From: Kitasatospora cheerisanensis KCTC 2395
Lineage (GTDB): Bacteria; Actinomycetota; Actinomycetes; Streptomycetales; Streptomycetaceae
Reading direction: 5' to 3'
NCBI RefSeq assembly: GCF_000696185.1
Contig: NZ_KK853997.1
Coordinates: 4,759,602-4,823,601, forward strand
Length of the DNA stretch: 64,000 nt
A program made the position numbers and the translations under genes. This document shows positions 9,688 to 18,957 of this stretch, one piece after another (the first letter of the stretch is position 1; each line of letters starts with the position of its first letter). A model generated the notes under the pieces. The model searched no databases. It was not told where the DNA came from and saw nothing but the letters and a program-made list of their open reading frames with translations.

Positions 9688-10575
9688 GTGAGCACCACCG
9701 AACCCACCTCCGACGGCCACCTGCTGGGGGCTGCCGACATCCGTGCGCTGGCCGAGGCGTTCGGCGTGAAGCCGACCAAGCAGCGCGGGCAGAACTTCGT
9801 CATCGACGGGAACACCGTGCGGCGGATCGTGCGGGCGGCGGAGGTGACGGAGCAGGACGCGGTGGTCGAGGTCGGGCCGGGGCTCGGGTCGCTGACGCTG
9901 GCGCTGCTGGAGGTGGCGCGGCACGTCACGGCCGTGGAGATCGACCCGCTGCTGGCCCGGCACCTGCCGGACACCGTCAAGGGCCGGATGCCCGGCAAGG
10001 CCGAGAACTTCGACCTGGTGCTCAGCGACGCCATGGACGTCACCGAACTGCCCGGCCCCGAGCCGACCGCGCTGGTGGCGAACCTGCCGTACAACGTCGC
10101 CGTGCCGGTGCTGCTGCACATGCTGGAGACCTTCCCCAGCATCGAGCGCACCCTGGTGATGGTGCAGAGCGAGGTCGCCGACCGGCTCGCCGCCAAGCCC
10201 GGCAACAAGGTGTACGGCGTGCCGTCCGTGAAGGCCAACTGGTACGCGGACGTGAAGCGGGCCGGCGCGATCGGGCGGAACGTCTTCTGGCCCGCGCCGA
10301 ACGTCGACTCCGGGCTGGTCTCGCTGATCCGCCGCGACCCGCCGTCCACCACCGCCACCCGCCGCGAGGTGTTCGCCGTCGTCGACGCCGCGTTCGCGCA
10401 GCGCCGCAAGACCCTGCGGGCCGCGCTCGCGTCCTGGGCCGGCTCGCCCGCCGCCGCCGAGGAGGCCCTGCGGGGCGCCGGCATCGACCACACGCTGCGC
10501 GGCGAGATGCTGACCGTGGAACAGTTCGCCGCGATCGCCGAGCACAAGCCGAAGCCGAAGTCCGAGGAACAGTAG
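9688..10575 (+). CDS. rsmA: 16S rRNA (adenine(1518)-N(6)/adenine(1519)-N(6))-dimethyltransferase
   Basis: RsmA (KsgA) dimethylates two adjacent adenines in the 3' hairpin of 16S rRNA. Family motifs are QRGQNFVID, the SAM-binding [16 protein letters not shown], the catalytic NLPYN, and the C-terminal RRKTLRAAL. It has 295 residues from a GTG at 9688. A possible -10 sequence (TATCCT, 9675-9680) lies seven bases upstream and there is no ribosome site, so this gene may also be leaderless. In many Streptomyces, as I recall, an rpfB-type gene sits between tatD and rsmA; here the gap is only 20 bases. Confidence 0.97.
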   Translation: MSTTEPTSDGHLLGAADIRALAEAFGVKPTKQRGQNFVIDGNTVRRIVRAAEVTEQDAVVEVGPGLGSLTLALLEVARHVTAVEIDPLLARHLPDTVKGRMPGKAENFDLVLSDAMDVTELPGPEPTALVANLPYNVAVPVLLHMLETFPSIERTLVMVQSEVADRLAAKPGNKVYGVPSVKANWYADVKRAGAIGRNVFWPAPNVDSGLVSLIRRDPPSTTATRREVFAVVDAAFAQRRKTLRAALASWAGSPAAAEEALRGAGIDHTLRGEMLTVEQFAAIAEHKPKPKSEEQ

Positions 10576-10577
10576 AG

Positions 10578-11504
10578 ATGGTCACCGTCCGCGTACCCGC
10601 CAAGGTCAACGTCCAGCTCGGCGTCGGCGGGGTCCGCCCCGACGGCTACCACGACCTGGCGAACGTGTTCTTCGCCGTCGCCCTCGGCGACGAGGTCACC
10701 GCCACCCCCGGCGAGGGCGTCACCCTGACCTGCACCGGCCCCGACGCGGACGCCGTCCCGCTCGACGACAGCAACCTGGCCGCCCGCGCCGCCCGCCTGC
10801 TCGCCGCCCACCACGGCCTGCCCGACCCCGGCGTCCACCTGCACATCGCCAAGGCCATCCCGGTGGCCGGCGGCATGGCCGGCGGCAGCGCGGACGGGGC
10901 CGCCGCCCTGCTCGCCTGCGACACGCTGTGGGGCCTCGGCACCCCGCTGGACACCCTGCTCGACCTGGCCGCCGAGCTCGGCTCCGACGTCCCGTTCGCG
11001 CTGCTCGGCGGCGTCGCCCTCGGCCGCGGGCGCGGCGAGATCCTGGAGGCGCTGCCCGTCTCCGGGACCTTCCACTGGGTGTTCGCGGTCGCCGACGGGG
11101 GGCTCTCGACGCCGGCCGTCTACCGCGAGTGCGACCGGTTGCGCGAGGAGTCCGGTCTCGGGTCCTCCGCTGCCGATGTGCCGGAACCCGATGCCGACCC
11201 CGCGCTGCTCGCCGCGCTCGCCGGCGGCGACCCCGTCGCGCTGGCCGCCGCCCTCGGCAACGACCTGCAGGCCGCCGCCGTCTCGCTGCGCCCCTCCCTG
11301 GCCGACACCCTGCACGCCGGCACCGAGGCCGGCGCCCTCGCCGCCCTGGTCTCCGGCTCCGGCCCGACCTGCGCCTTCCTGGCCAAGGACGCCGACGCCG
11401 CCGCCCACATCGCCGCCGCCCTCCGCGCCTCCGGCACCTGCCGCACCGCGCACGCCACGCACGGCCCGGTCCCCGGCGCGCAGGTGGTTCAGACCTCTGC
11501 TTGA
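10578..11504 (+). CDS. ispE: 4-(cytidine 5'-diphospho)-2-C-methyl-D-erythritol kinase
   Basis: A GHMP-family kinase for the fourth step of the MEP isoprenoid pathway. Visible motifs are the substrate-binding RVPAKVNVQLGVGG, the ATP-binding glycine loop PVAGGMAGGSADGAAAL at about residue 100, GSDVPFALLGG, and the C-terminal LVSGSGPTCAF. It has 308 residues. The ATG is two bases after the rsmA stop, so the two are one transcription unit. The ribosome site lies in the rsmA 3' end. Confidence 0.97.
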   Translation: MVTVRVPAKVNVQLGVGGVRPDGYHDLANVFFAVALGDEVTATPGEGVTLTCTGPDADAVPLDDSNLAARAARLLAAHHGLPDPGVHLHIAKAIPVAGGMAGGSADGAAALLACDTLWGLGTPLDTLLDLAAELGSDVPFALLGGVALGRGRGEILEALPVSGTFHWVFAVADGGLSTPAVYRECDRLREESGLGSSAADVPEPDADPALLAALAGGDPVALAAALGNDLQAAAVSLRPSLADTLHAGTEAGALAALVSGSGPTCAFLAKDADAAAHIAAALRASGTCRTAHATHGPVPGAQVVQTSA

Positions 11505-11581
11505 CCTGGAGCGCGCTCCGGGTTCCAGACTCCTCTCCGTGGCCCGCACCGGGCGGGCCGCGGAAGACGAGGGGAACCCGG

Positions 11582-12568
11582 ATGCGCAAGCGCACCATTG
11601 GAACGGACCCGCGGACGCGCCGTGAGGTCAGCGTGCTGAGCCTCGGCGCGATGCTGTTCGGCACGCTCACCGACGAGGCCACCTCGTTCGCCGTGCTGGA
11701 CCGCTACGTGGAGGCCGGCGGGACGTTCATCGACACCTCCAACAACTACGCGTACTGGCAGGACGACAGCCAGGGCGGGGCGAGCGAGGAGGTGCTCGGG
11801 CGCTGGCGGGCGAGCCGGGGGATCACGGACGAGGTGGTCATCGCCACCAAGCTCGGCGCCCGTCCGAAGGCCCCGGGCACCGGGTTCGTCGAGAACGGCG
11901 AGGGGCTGTCCGCCGAGGTGATCCGGACCTCGTCCGAGGCGAGCCGGAAGCGGCTGGGCGTCGAGAAGCTGGACCTGCTGTACGCGCACGTCGAGGACAC
12001 CGAGGTGCCGCTCGGCGAGACGGTGCGGGCGTTCGGCGAGCTGGTGAACGAGGGGACGGTCGGACTGCTCGGCGTCTCCAACCACTGGTCCTGGCGGGTG
12101 GAGCGGGCCCGCAACCTGGCCGCGCAGGCCGGACTGCCCGGCTACGAGGTGCTCCAGTACGGCCACACCTACCTGCGCCGCCGCGGCGACCTGCCCGGCC
12201 TGCTGTGCAAGGACGGCGACCAGGCCGCCGTCCAGGGCGACCTGATCACGTACCTGAAGGAGAGCCCCGAGCTCACGCTGGTCGCGTACTCGCCGCTGCT
12301 CGGCGGCGGCTACGTCCGGGACGACAAGCCGCTCGGGCCGTCCTTCGACCACGCGGGCACCCCGGCGCGGCTGGCGGCGCTCGACGCGGTGGCGAAGGAG
12401 ACCGGCGCGACCCGCAACCAGGTCGTGCTGGCGTGGCTGCTGGGCGGGGAGCTGCCGGTGATCCCGCTGGTGGGGGCGTCCTCGGTGGCCCAGCTCGACG
12501 AGAGCCTGGCGGCGCTGGACCTGGAGCTGACGGCGGAGCAGCGGGCGGTCCTCGACGCCGCCAAGTGA
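11582..12568 (+). CDS. Aldo/keto reductase
   Basis: An NAD(P)H-dependent oxidoreductase with the (beta/alpha)8 AKR fold, 328 residues. The catalytic tetrad is visible: Asp and Tyr in FIDTSNNYAYW, Lys in VIATKLG, and His in LLYAHVED. The cofactor-binding C-terminal region includes VIPLVGASSVAQLDESLAAL. The ATG at 11582 follows GACGAGGGGAA. The substrate cannot be told. It sits between ispE and the ABC-F gene with its own spacer, so it is probably separately expressed. Confidence 0.93.
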   Translation: MRKRTIGTDPRTRREVSVLSLGAMLFGTLTDEATSFAVLDRYVEAGGTFIDTSNNYAYWQDDSQGGASEEVLGRWRASRGITDEVVIATKLGARPKAPGTGFVENGEGLSAEVIRTSSEASRKRLGVEKLDLLYAHVEDTEVPLGETVRAFGELVNEGTVGLLGVSNHWSWRVERARNLAAQAGLPGYEVLQYGHTYLRRRGDLPGLLCKDGDQAAVQGDLITYLKESPELTLVAYSPLLGGGYVRDDKPLGPSFDHAGTPARLAALDAVAKETGATRNQVVLAWLLGGELPVIPLVGASSVAQLDESLAALDLELTAEQRAVLDAAK

Positions 12569-12624
12569 CCACCGGGGGCGCGTGGGGGTACCTCCCGCGC
12601 CCCGGGGTGGTCGCCCGGCAGCAC

Positions 12625-12630
12625 TAGGCT
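12625..12630 (+). promoter_or_regulatory. Putative -10 box (TAGGCT) of the ABC-F gene
   Basis: TAGGCT fits the common streptomycete -10 form and lies 40 bases before the GTG start, giving a leader with the ribosome site CACAGGAGTG. A matching -35 box is not clear. Confidence 0.4.
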
Positions 12631-12669
12631 GGGACTGTTCCACCCCCTTCCTCACAGGAGTGCAGCTTC

Positions 12670-14481
12670 GTGGCCGTCAACCTCGCCACCATCGAGTCCG
12701 TCACCAAGGTGTACGGCACCAGGGCCCTGCTGGACGGGGTGAGCCTCGGCGTCAGCGAGGGCGACCGGATCGGTGTGGTGGGCCGGAACGGGGACGGCAA
12801 GACGACGCTGATCCGGATGCTGGCGAAGCTGGAGGAGCCGGACAGCGGGCGGATCACCTGGTCGGGCGGCCTGCAGTTGGCCGTGCTGACGCAGCACGAC
12901 TCGCTGGACCCGGAGGCGACCATCCGCCACGAGGTGATCGCGGACCGCGCCGACCACGAGTGGCTGGGCGACGCCCGGATCCGGGACATCGTCCAGGGCC
13001 TGTTCGGCGGCCTGGACCTGCCGGGGTTCGCGAACGGCCTGGACACCGTGATCGGACCGCTGTCGGGCGGTGAGCGCCGGCGCATCGCGCTGGCGAAGCT
13101 GCTGCTCGGCGAGTGGGACCTGATCGTGCTGGACGAGCCCACCAACCACCTGGACGTGGAGGGCATCGCCTGGCTGGCGAAGCACCTGCAGGGCCGCCGC
13201 TCCGGACTGGTCTGCGTCACCCACGACCGGTGGTTCCTGGACCAGGTCTGCACCCGGATGTGGGACGTGCAGCGCGGCGAGGTGCGGGAGTACGAGGGCG
13301 GCTACTCGGACTACGTGTTCGCCCGCGCCGAGCGCTCCCGGATCGAGGCCACGGAGGAGCAGAAGCGGCAGAACCTGGCCCGCAAGGAGCTGGCGTGGCT
13401 GCGCCGCGGCGCCCCGGCCCGGACCTCGAAGCCGCGGTACCGGATCGAGGCGGCGAACGCGCTGATCGCGGACGTGCCGGAGCCGCGCGACAAGTCCGAG
13501 CTGATGAAGTTCGCCAACGCGCGCCTGGGCCGGACCGTCTTCGACCTGGAGGACGTGACCGTCAAGGCCGGCGAGAAGCTCCTGCTGGAGGGGCTGACCT
13601 GGCAGCTCGGCCCGGGCGACCGGATCGGCCTGCTGGGCGTCAACGGCGCGGGCAAGACCTCGCTGCTGCGGGCGATGCAGGCCGCGTACGCGACCGACGG
13701 GGACGTGCAGCCGGCCGGCGGCGTGATCAAGGTCGGCAAGACGGTGCGGCTGGCGTACCTGTCGCAGGAGGTCGCCGAGCTGGACCCGGAGACCCGGGTG
13801 CTGCAGGCGGTCGAGCAGGTCCGTGGCCGGGTCGACCTCGGCAAGGGCCGGGAGATGAGCGCCGGCCAGCTGTGCGAGCAGTTCGGCTTCGGCAAGGACA
13901 AGCAGTGGACGCCGGTCGGCGACCTGTCCGGCGGCGAGCGCCGCCGCCTGCAGCTGCTCCGGCTGCTGATGGACGAGCCGAACGTGCTGTTCCTCGACGA
14001 GCCGACCAACGACCTTGACATCGAGACCCTCAACCAGCTGGAGGACCTGCTCGACGGCTGGCCCGGCTCGATGGTCGTCATCAGCCACGACCGGTTCTTC
14101 ATCGAGCGGACCACCGACACCGCGTACGCGCTGCTCGGCGACCGCCGGATGCGGATGCTCCCGAACGGCGTCGACGAGTACCTGGAGCGCCGCACCGCGA
14201 TGGCCGAGGCCGCCGCCGCGACCGCCGCCGCGCAGGTCCCGGCCGCCGCCGAGCCGTCCGGCCTGTCGGGCGGCGACCTGCGGGCCGCCAAGAAGGAGAT
14301 GCAGAAGCTGGAGCGCCAGATCGCCAAGCTCGACCAGCAGGAGTCCAAGCTGCACGCCCAACTGGCCGAGCACGCCGCCGACTTCTCCAAGGTCGCCGAA
14401 CTGGACGCCCAGCTGCGCAAGGTCCGCGAGGACAAGGAGGAGCTGGAGATGTCCTGGCTGGAGCTGGCCGAGCAGGTCTGA
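12670..14481 (+). CDS. ABC-F family ATP-binding cassette protein (Uup/EttA type)
   Basis: A soluble tandem-ATPase of 603 residues without membrane segments, expected to act at the ribosome E site. Two nucleotide-binding domains each show Walker A (GRNGDGKTT, GVNGAGKTS), the signature LSGGERRR, Walker B (VLDEPTNHLD, FLDEPTNDLD) and a switch His. The Arg-rich linker between them is of P-site interaction type. A C-terminal coiled coil (about residues 540-603, Lys/Glu rich) resembles the Uup C-terminal domain. The family includes antibiotic-resistance factors and housekeeping translation factors; position in the core region favours housekeeping. Confidence 0.93.
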   Translation: MAVNLATIESVTKVYGTRALLDGVSLGVSEGDRIGVVGRNGDGKTTLIRMLAKLEEPDSGRITWSGGLQLAVLTQHDSLDPEATIRHEVIADRADHEWLGDARIRDIVQGLFGGLDLPGFANGLDTVIGPLSGGERRRIALAKLLLGEWDLIVLDEPTNHLDVEGIAWLAKHLQGRRSGLVCVTHDRWFLDQVCTRMWDVQRGEVREYEGGYSDYVFARAERSRIEATEEQKRQNLARKELAWLRRGAPARTSKPRYRIEAANALIADVPEPRDKSELMKFANARLGRTVFDLEDVTVKAGEKLLLEGLTWQLGPGDRIGLLGVNGAGKTSLLRAMQAAYATDGDVQPAGGVIKVGKTVRLAYLSQEVAELDPETRVLQAVEQVRGRVDLGKGREMSAGQLCEQFGFGKDKQWTPVGDLSGGERRRLQLLRLLMDEPNVLFLDEPTNDLDIETLNQLEDLLDGWPGSMVVISHDRFFIERTTDTAYALLGDRRMRMLPNGVDEYLERRTAMAEAAAATAAAQVPAAAEPSGLSGGDLRAAKKEMQKLERQIAKLDQQESKLHAQLAEHAADFSKVAELDAQLRKVREDKEELEMSWLELAEQV

Positions 14482-14488
14482 CCGGACG

Positions 14489-16395
14489 TCAGTCCGCCAG
14501 CAGCTGGTCGAGTTCGTCGGCGGCGCGGGCCAGGGCGCTGCGGGTCGGGTCGTGCGGGCCGGTGGGGCGGGGCGCGCGGCCGGACGGGGGGCGGTGGGCG
14601 CGGGCGGCTCCGGTGAGGCGGTCGAGGGAGCGCAGGACGCGGTCGATGACCTCCGGCTCGGGTTCCCGGCCGCCGTACCGGAGTTGGGCGGCGTAGGCGG
14701 CGACCGCGCCGGACAGCCGCTCCAGGGCGGCGGTGGCGGGCAGCCACTGCTCGGCGAGCCGGTCGGCGGGCGGCGGCTCGGCGAGGCCGAGTTCGACCTG
14801 CCGGCGGGCGTCGGCGAGGGCCCGGTACGCGGTGCGGCGCAGCCACACCTCGGCGACGGGCTCGACGCGGACCACCGCGGCCAGGTAGGCGCGGACGGTG
14901 GTGGCGGCGGTGACGATGCCGGGCTCGATCCGGTGCGGCGGGCGCTCCGGCCACAGCAGGTAGCCGAAGACCAGCACGATGGCGCTGGCCAGCGTGGTGT
15001 CCAGCATCCGCGGCCAGAACTCGGCGGCGCCGCTCTCCCCGCCGAGCTGCACCAGGATCAGCGCGACCGGCGTCATCACGGCGGTGTTCAGCCCGTAGTG
15101 CGCGGCCGTCGAGTACGGCAGCAGCGCCACGCACAGCGAGACCACCACGCTCAGCGCCCGGGCGTCGGTGGTCAGGGCCAGCAGGACGGCGGTGACGGCG
15201 ATCCCGAGCACGGTGCCCAGGGCCCGGCTGACGGCCCGCTGGAACACCGAGCCGAGATCCGGCTTCAGGACGAACGCGACCGTCATCGGCACCCAGTAAC
15301 TGCGGCTCAGCGTCAGCCCGTTGACGGCCGCCTCGGCGACCGCCACGCACAGCGCGACCCGCAGGCCGTAGCGCACCGAGCCGCGCGACAGCAGCCGGGC
15401 CCGCAGCCGCCACGGGTCGGGCGGCGGCGGGCGGCGGTGTCCAGCGGCGCCCAGCGGCCGGAGACGGTGTCGGCGGCGGCCCGCAGCGCGGTGTCGAAGG
15501 CCGTCCGGGACGGGGTGTCCGGCTGCCAGCCCGGGTAGTCGGGGGCGGGGCCGCCGGTGATCTGCCGGGCCAGCGCGGCCGGGAACGCCGCGACCTCGGG
15601 CGGCACCGGACGCCACGCCCAGAGCAGCCCGGCGGCGGCCTCGGTGGTGCCGAGCGCGGCCTCGTAGGAGCGGCGCAGCCAGCGCAGCCGCTCGGACTCG
15701 GGGCGGCCGGGGCGGGACGGCGGCAGCAGGTCCTGCATCTGGTTGAGGCGGCCGGTCAGCACCCGGCGGGCCGCCGCCCCGTCCGGGGTGCCGAGTGCGG
15801 CGAGCATGCCGCCGAGCGCCCGGTAGACGTCGGCGAGGGCGACGGTGCGCGGGTCGGTCCGGACGTCGGTGCGGTAGCGCAGGCCGAGCAGCAGGACCAG
15901 GGCCGCGCCGCACGGCATCATCGCGGGCGCCGTCCACCACGGGTGCGGCAGCGCCATGCCGCCGCCCAGCGAGGCCGACACCAGCAGCAGCATTCCGGCC
16001 GCCGAGCCGCGCGGGCCGGTCGCGGAGAGCGCGCCGCCGACGAAGCCGACCAGGGTCAGCGCCAGGCCGATCTCCAGGCCGCCGGCGCCCCGGTACTGGA
16101 GTTCGGCGCCGATCAGCATGCCGGTGGTGGAGGCGGCGAGCGCCAGCGCGATCCGCGGGGCGCGCAGCCGCAGCGGCTCCACCCGGTCGTTCATGGTGGC
16201 GTGCATCGCGCCGAGGGCGGCGAACACCCCCAGGTCGAGCCGGCCGAACAGCAGTCCGGCGAGCAGCGGCACGGCCATCCCGACCGCGGCCCGCACGGTC
16301 TGCCGCCACGGCACCGGGGGTCGGGCCGGCCGCAGGGCCAGCGCCCACCAGGCGGAACGGTCACCGGAAGCACGACTGCGGCCGGGGGCTGACAC
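14489..16395 (-). CDS. FUSC family membrane transporter (frameshifted in this assembly)
   Basis: A roughly 635-residue membrane protein of the fusaric-acid-resistance/aromatic-acid-exporter type. The first frame, from GTG at 16395, holds the N-terminal membrane helices (VGMAVPLLAGLLFGRLDLGV and following) and a cytoplasmic region to about RWAPLDTAARRRP. The rest (SVRYGLRVALCVAVAEAAVN, SYWVPMTVAFVLKPDLGSV and following) lies in the next frame to the stop at 14489. One extra base at the GGG run at 15419-15421 would join them as RRRPDPWRLRARLL, so a base-calling deletion is likely. The gene converges on the ABC-F gene with a 7-base gap. Confidence 0.85.
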
Positions 16396-16575
16396 GGAAT
16401 CACGCGCCTTTGCTGCACGAGAGGTTCGCGGCTGCTGGGCGACATTGCACGGCAGATCGGGTCTTCTCGGGCAGTTTAGCCCCCGGACCTGGGCACGACC
16501 GATTTCCCATGGGGTCCGCGGAGCATGTAATGTCTTCCTCGTCGCAAGGGGAACCGCGAGGAACCCGGAGCAACA

Positions 16576-16648
16576 AGCCCCTATAGCTCAGTCGGTAGAG
16601 CGTCTCCATGGTAAGGAGAAGGTCTGCGGTTCGATTCCGCATGGGGGC
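16576..16648 (+). tRNA. tRNA-Thr(GGT)
   Basis: A full cloverleaf folds: acceptor stem 16576-16582 with 16641-16647, D arm 16585-16600, anticodon stem 16602-16606 with 16614-16618, loop ATGGTAA with anticodon GGT (reads ACC), T arm 16624-16640. CCA is not encoded. A strong hairpin follows directly. Confidence 0.98.
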
Positions 16649-16655
16649 TCAGCAG

Positions 16656-16685
16656 ACGAAGGCCCCGCCACTCGGCGGGGCCTTC
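16656..16685 (+). terminator. Terminator hairpin after tRNA-Thr
   Basis: A 13-bp perfect stem (16656-16668 with 16673-16685) around a 4-nt loop starts eight bases after the tRNA. Confidence 0.8.
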
Positions 16686-16807
16686 GGCGTTCCCGGGGGC
16701 CGCCGACTCTCCGCCAATCCCGCACCGGCCCGGTACGTACCCTGGCGGCCCGCGCACGAATGCGCTGTGATGGTGCGTCTGTCGGCCGGACCGGGGGAGG
16801 GGGCGGG

Positions 16808-17467
16808 ATGAGCGCACGGCTCGTGGTGGCGGACGACCACCGACTGATGGCCGAGGCGCTGGGCACCGCCCTGCAGCAGCGCGGGCACCGGGTGCTGGGC
16901 GTGGGGTCGCCGTGCGGCGCGGTGCTGGACCTGGTGGCCGGGCGCCGGCCGGAGGTCTGCCTGCTCGGGACGGCCGCCGGGCCGGACGACCCGTTCGACG
17001 CGCTGCGCCGGCTGCGCCGGGAGCGGCCGGAGATCGCCGTGGTGGTGCTGGGGCCGCTGGGCGCGCCGGGGCGGGTCGCCGCCGCGTTCGCCGCCGGGGC
17101 GGCGGGCTACGTGCGCAGCGACGAGCGGATCGACGTGGTGGACCGGGCGATCGCCCGGGTCCGGGCCGGGGAGGCCGCGGTGGCGGTGGACGTGCTGCGC
17201 GCCGCGTTCGAGCACCTGCTGTGGCCGGTGGCGGAGCCCGACGACGAGGCGGTGCGGCTGCTGCGGCTGCTGACCCGCCGGGAGGTGCAGGTGCTGTCGC
17301 GGATCGCCGACGGCGAGGACACCGCCGCGATCGCCGCGGCGATGCGGATCGCCCCGTCCACGGCCCGGACGCACGTCCAGCGGGTGCTGACCAAGCTCGG
17401 CGCGCGGTCCCGCCTGGAGGCCGCCGCACTGGCCGCCCGGACCGGCCTGCTCGACCAACTGGCGTGA
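16808..17467 (+). CDS. LuxR-family response regulator-like protein with degenerate receiver
   Basis: A 219-residue protein with an N-terminal receiver-like domain and a C-terminal LuxR HTH (LTRREVQVLSRIADGEDTAAIAAAMRIAPSTARTH). The acidic pair ADDHRL is present, but the usual phospho-acceptor Asp is replaced by Gly (PEVCLLGTAAG) and the conserved Thr/Ser and Lys are not evident. It is therefore probably not controlled by phosphorylation. No histidine kinase is adjacent. The ATG at 16808 follows GGGGGAGGGGGCGGG. The target genes are unknown. Confidence 0.85.
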   Translation: MSARLVVADDHRLMAEALGTALQQRGHRVLGVGSPCGAVLDLVAGRRPEVCLLGTAAGPDDPFDALRRLRRERPEIAVVVLGPLGAPGRVAAAFAAGAAGYVRSDERIDVVDRAIARVRAGEAAVAVDVLRAAFEHLLWPVAEPDDEAVRLLRLLTRREVQVLSRIADGEDTAAIAAAMRIAPSTARTHVQRVLTKLGARSRLEAAALAARTGLLDQLA

Positions 17468-17855
17468 GCGGCGCGGCCGTTCAGTGCGCGGCATAGGCGG
17501 ACGGCGGGACGCCGACGGTGCGGGTGAAGGCTGGCGATGCCCGCGGCGACGGTCGGTGCGCCGGCCGTGACGGACCTGACGGTGCACGGCCGGGACCTGG
17601 CCGGGCCGCCGGCCTGCCGTACGAGCCGGCGCCCGAGGCGGTCGCGGCGGTGGGGCCGCTGACCGCGCGGATGGCGCCCGACGGGCGGGCGAGGGGCATG
17701 TTCGCGGAGCCGGTCGCCCACGCCGGGGACGACCCGTTCGAGGCGGCGCCGGCGCTCAGCGCCGCGACCCGCGCTGGTCGGCCCGGCCGGGCGGCCGACC
17801 CGGGTGGCCTATGCTCCGGAGCGAGGAACACCCGAGTGTTGCGGAGGTCTAGGGC
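17468..17855. other. Gene-poor spacer with a possible decayed AraC-type regulator tail
   Basis: No intact gene is visible in these 388 bases. On the minus strand, about 17484-17530 reads AFTRTVGVPPSAYAAH then a stop, which looks like the extreme C-terminus of an AraC/GlxA-type regulator. Nothing upstream of it continues the HTH domain. A plus-strand open stretch (about 17620-17770) reads like part of an enzyme but I cannot name it. Near the 3' end is a TATGCT -10-like sequence and the short inverted repeat AACAC-n4-GTGTT (17827-17840) in the galE leader. Confidence 0.4.
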
Positions 17856-18815
17856 ATGAGCAAGTACCTGGTCACGGGCGGAGCCGGCTACGTGGGCAGC
17901 GTGGTGGCGGCGCACCTGCTGGAGGCGGGCCACCGGGTGACGGTGCTGGACGACCTGTCGACGGGCTTCGCGGAGGGCGTGCCGGACGGCGCCGAGTTCG
18001 TCCGCGGCCGGATCCAGGACGCCGCCGACGTGCTCGACGCGTCCTTCGACGGGGTGCTGCACTTCGCGGCGTCCTCGCAGGTCGGCGAGTCGGTCGCGGA
18101 CCCGGAGAAGTACTGGCGCAACAACGTCGCCGGTTCGCTCGAACTGGTGTCGGCGATGCGCAAGGCCGGCGTCCGCAAGCTGGTGTTCTCCTCCACCGCG
18201 GCGGTGTACGGCGAGCCGGAGGAGGTGCCGATCAAGGAGACCGCGCGCACCTCGCCGACCAACGCCTACGGCGCCACCAAGCTGGCCGTGGACCACCTGA
18301 TCACCTCCGAGGCGATCGCCCACGGCCTGGCCGCGGTCAGCCTGCGGTACTTCAACGTGGCCGGGGCGTACGGCCGTTACGGCGAGCGGCACGAGCCGGA
18401 GTCGCACCTGATCCCGCTGGTGTTCCAGGCGGCGCTCGGGCAGCGCCCGCACATCGCGGTGTTCGGCGAGGACTACCCGACGCCGGACGGCACCTGCATC
18501 CGCGACTACATCCACATCGCCGACCTGGCCGCCGCGCACCTGCTCGCGCTGGACGCCGCCAAGCCCGGCGAGCACCTGATCTGCAACCTCGGCAACGGCA
18601 CCGGCTTCTCGGTGCGCGAGGTGATCGAGTCGGTCAAGCGGGTCACCGGCCGGGAGATCCCGGTGCAGCTGGCCGGCCGCCGGCCCGGCGACCCGGCGGT
18701 GCTGGTGGCCGCCGCCGACCGCGCCCGGGAGGCCCTCGGCTGGACGCCGCAGCACTCCGACCTCGACCGGATCGTCGCCGACGCCTGGGAGTTCACCCTC
18801 GCCCACCGCGCCTGA
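17856..18815 (+). CDS. galE: UDP-glucose 4-epimerase
   Basis: A short-chain dehydrogenase-fold epimerase that interconverts UDP-glucose and UDP-galactose. It has 319 residues with the NAD-binding [18 protein letters not shown] with the catalytic Ser/Thr, the YGATK active-site Tyr/Lys, and ALGWTPQ near the C-terminus. The ATG at 17856 follows GCGGAGGTCTAGG. No galT or galK is adjacent here. Confidence 0.95.
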   Translation: MSKYLVTGGAGYVGSVVAAHLLEAGHRVTVLDDLSTGFAEGVPDGAEFVRGRIQDAADVLDASFDGVLHFAASSQVGESVADPEKYWRNNVAGSLELVSAMRKAGVRKLVFSSTAAVYGEPEEVPIKETARTSPTNAYGATKLAVDHLITSEAIAHGLAAVSLRYFNVAGAYGRYGERHEPESHLIPLVFQAALGQRPHIAVFGEDYPTPDGTCIRDYIHIADLAAAHLLALDAAKPGEHLICNLGNGTGFSVREVIESVKRVTGREIPVQLAGRRPGDPAVLVAAADRAREALGWTPQHSDLDRIVADAWEFTLAHRA

Positions 18816-18957
18816 CCTGCCCCGCTCGGGGCCCGGCTCCGACCCCCGAAGTCCCTGCGTACAGGAACTTCACCAAATCCCCACGCCGTGCGGGCGGCCG
18901 CCCGTACGCTGAGTGAGGCACCGGTGGGGGTCGGGCCACGAGCAGGGGGGCAGGACG

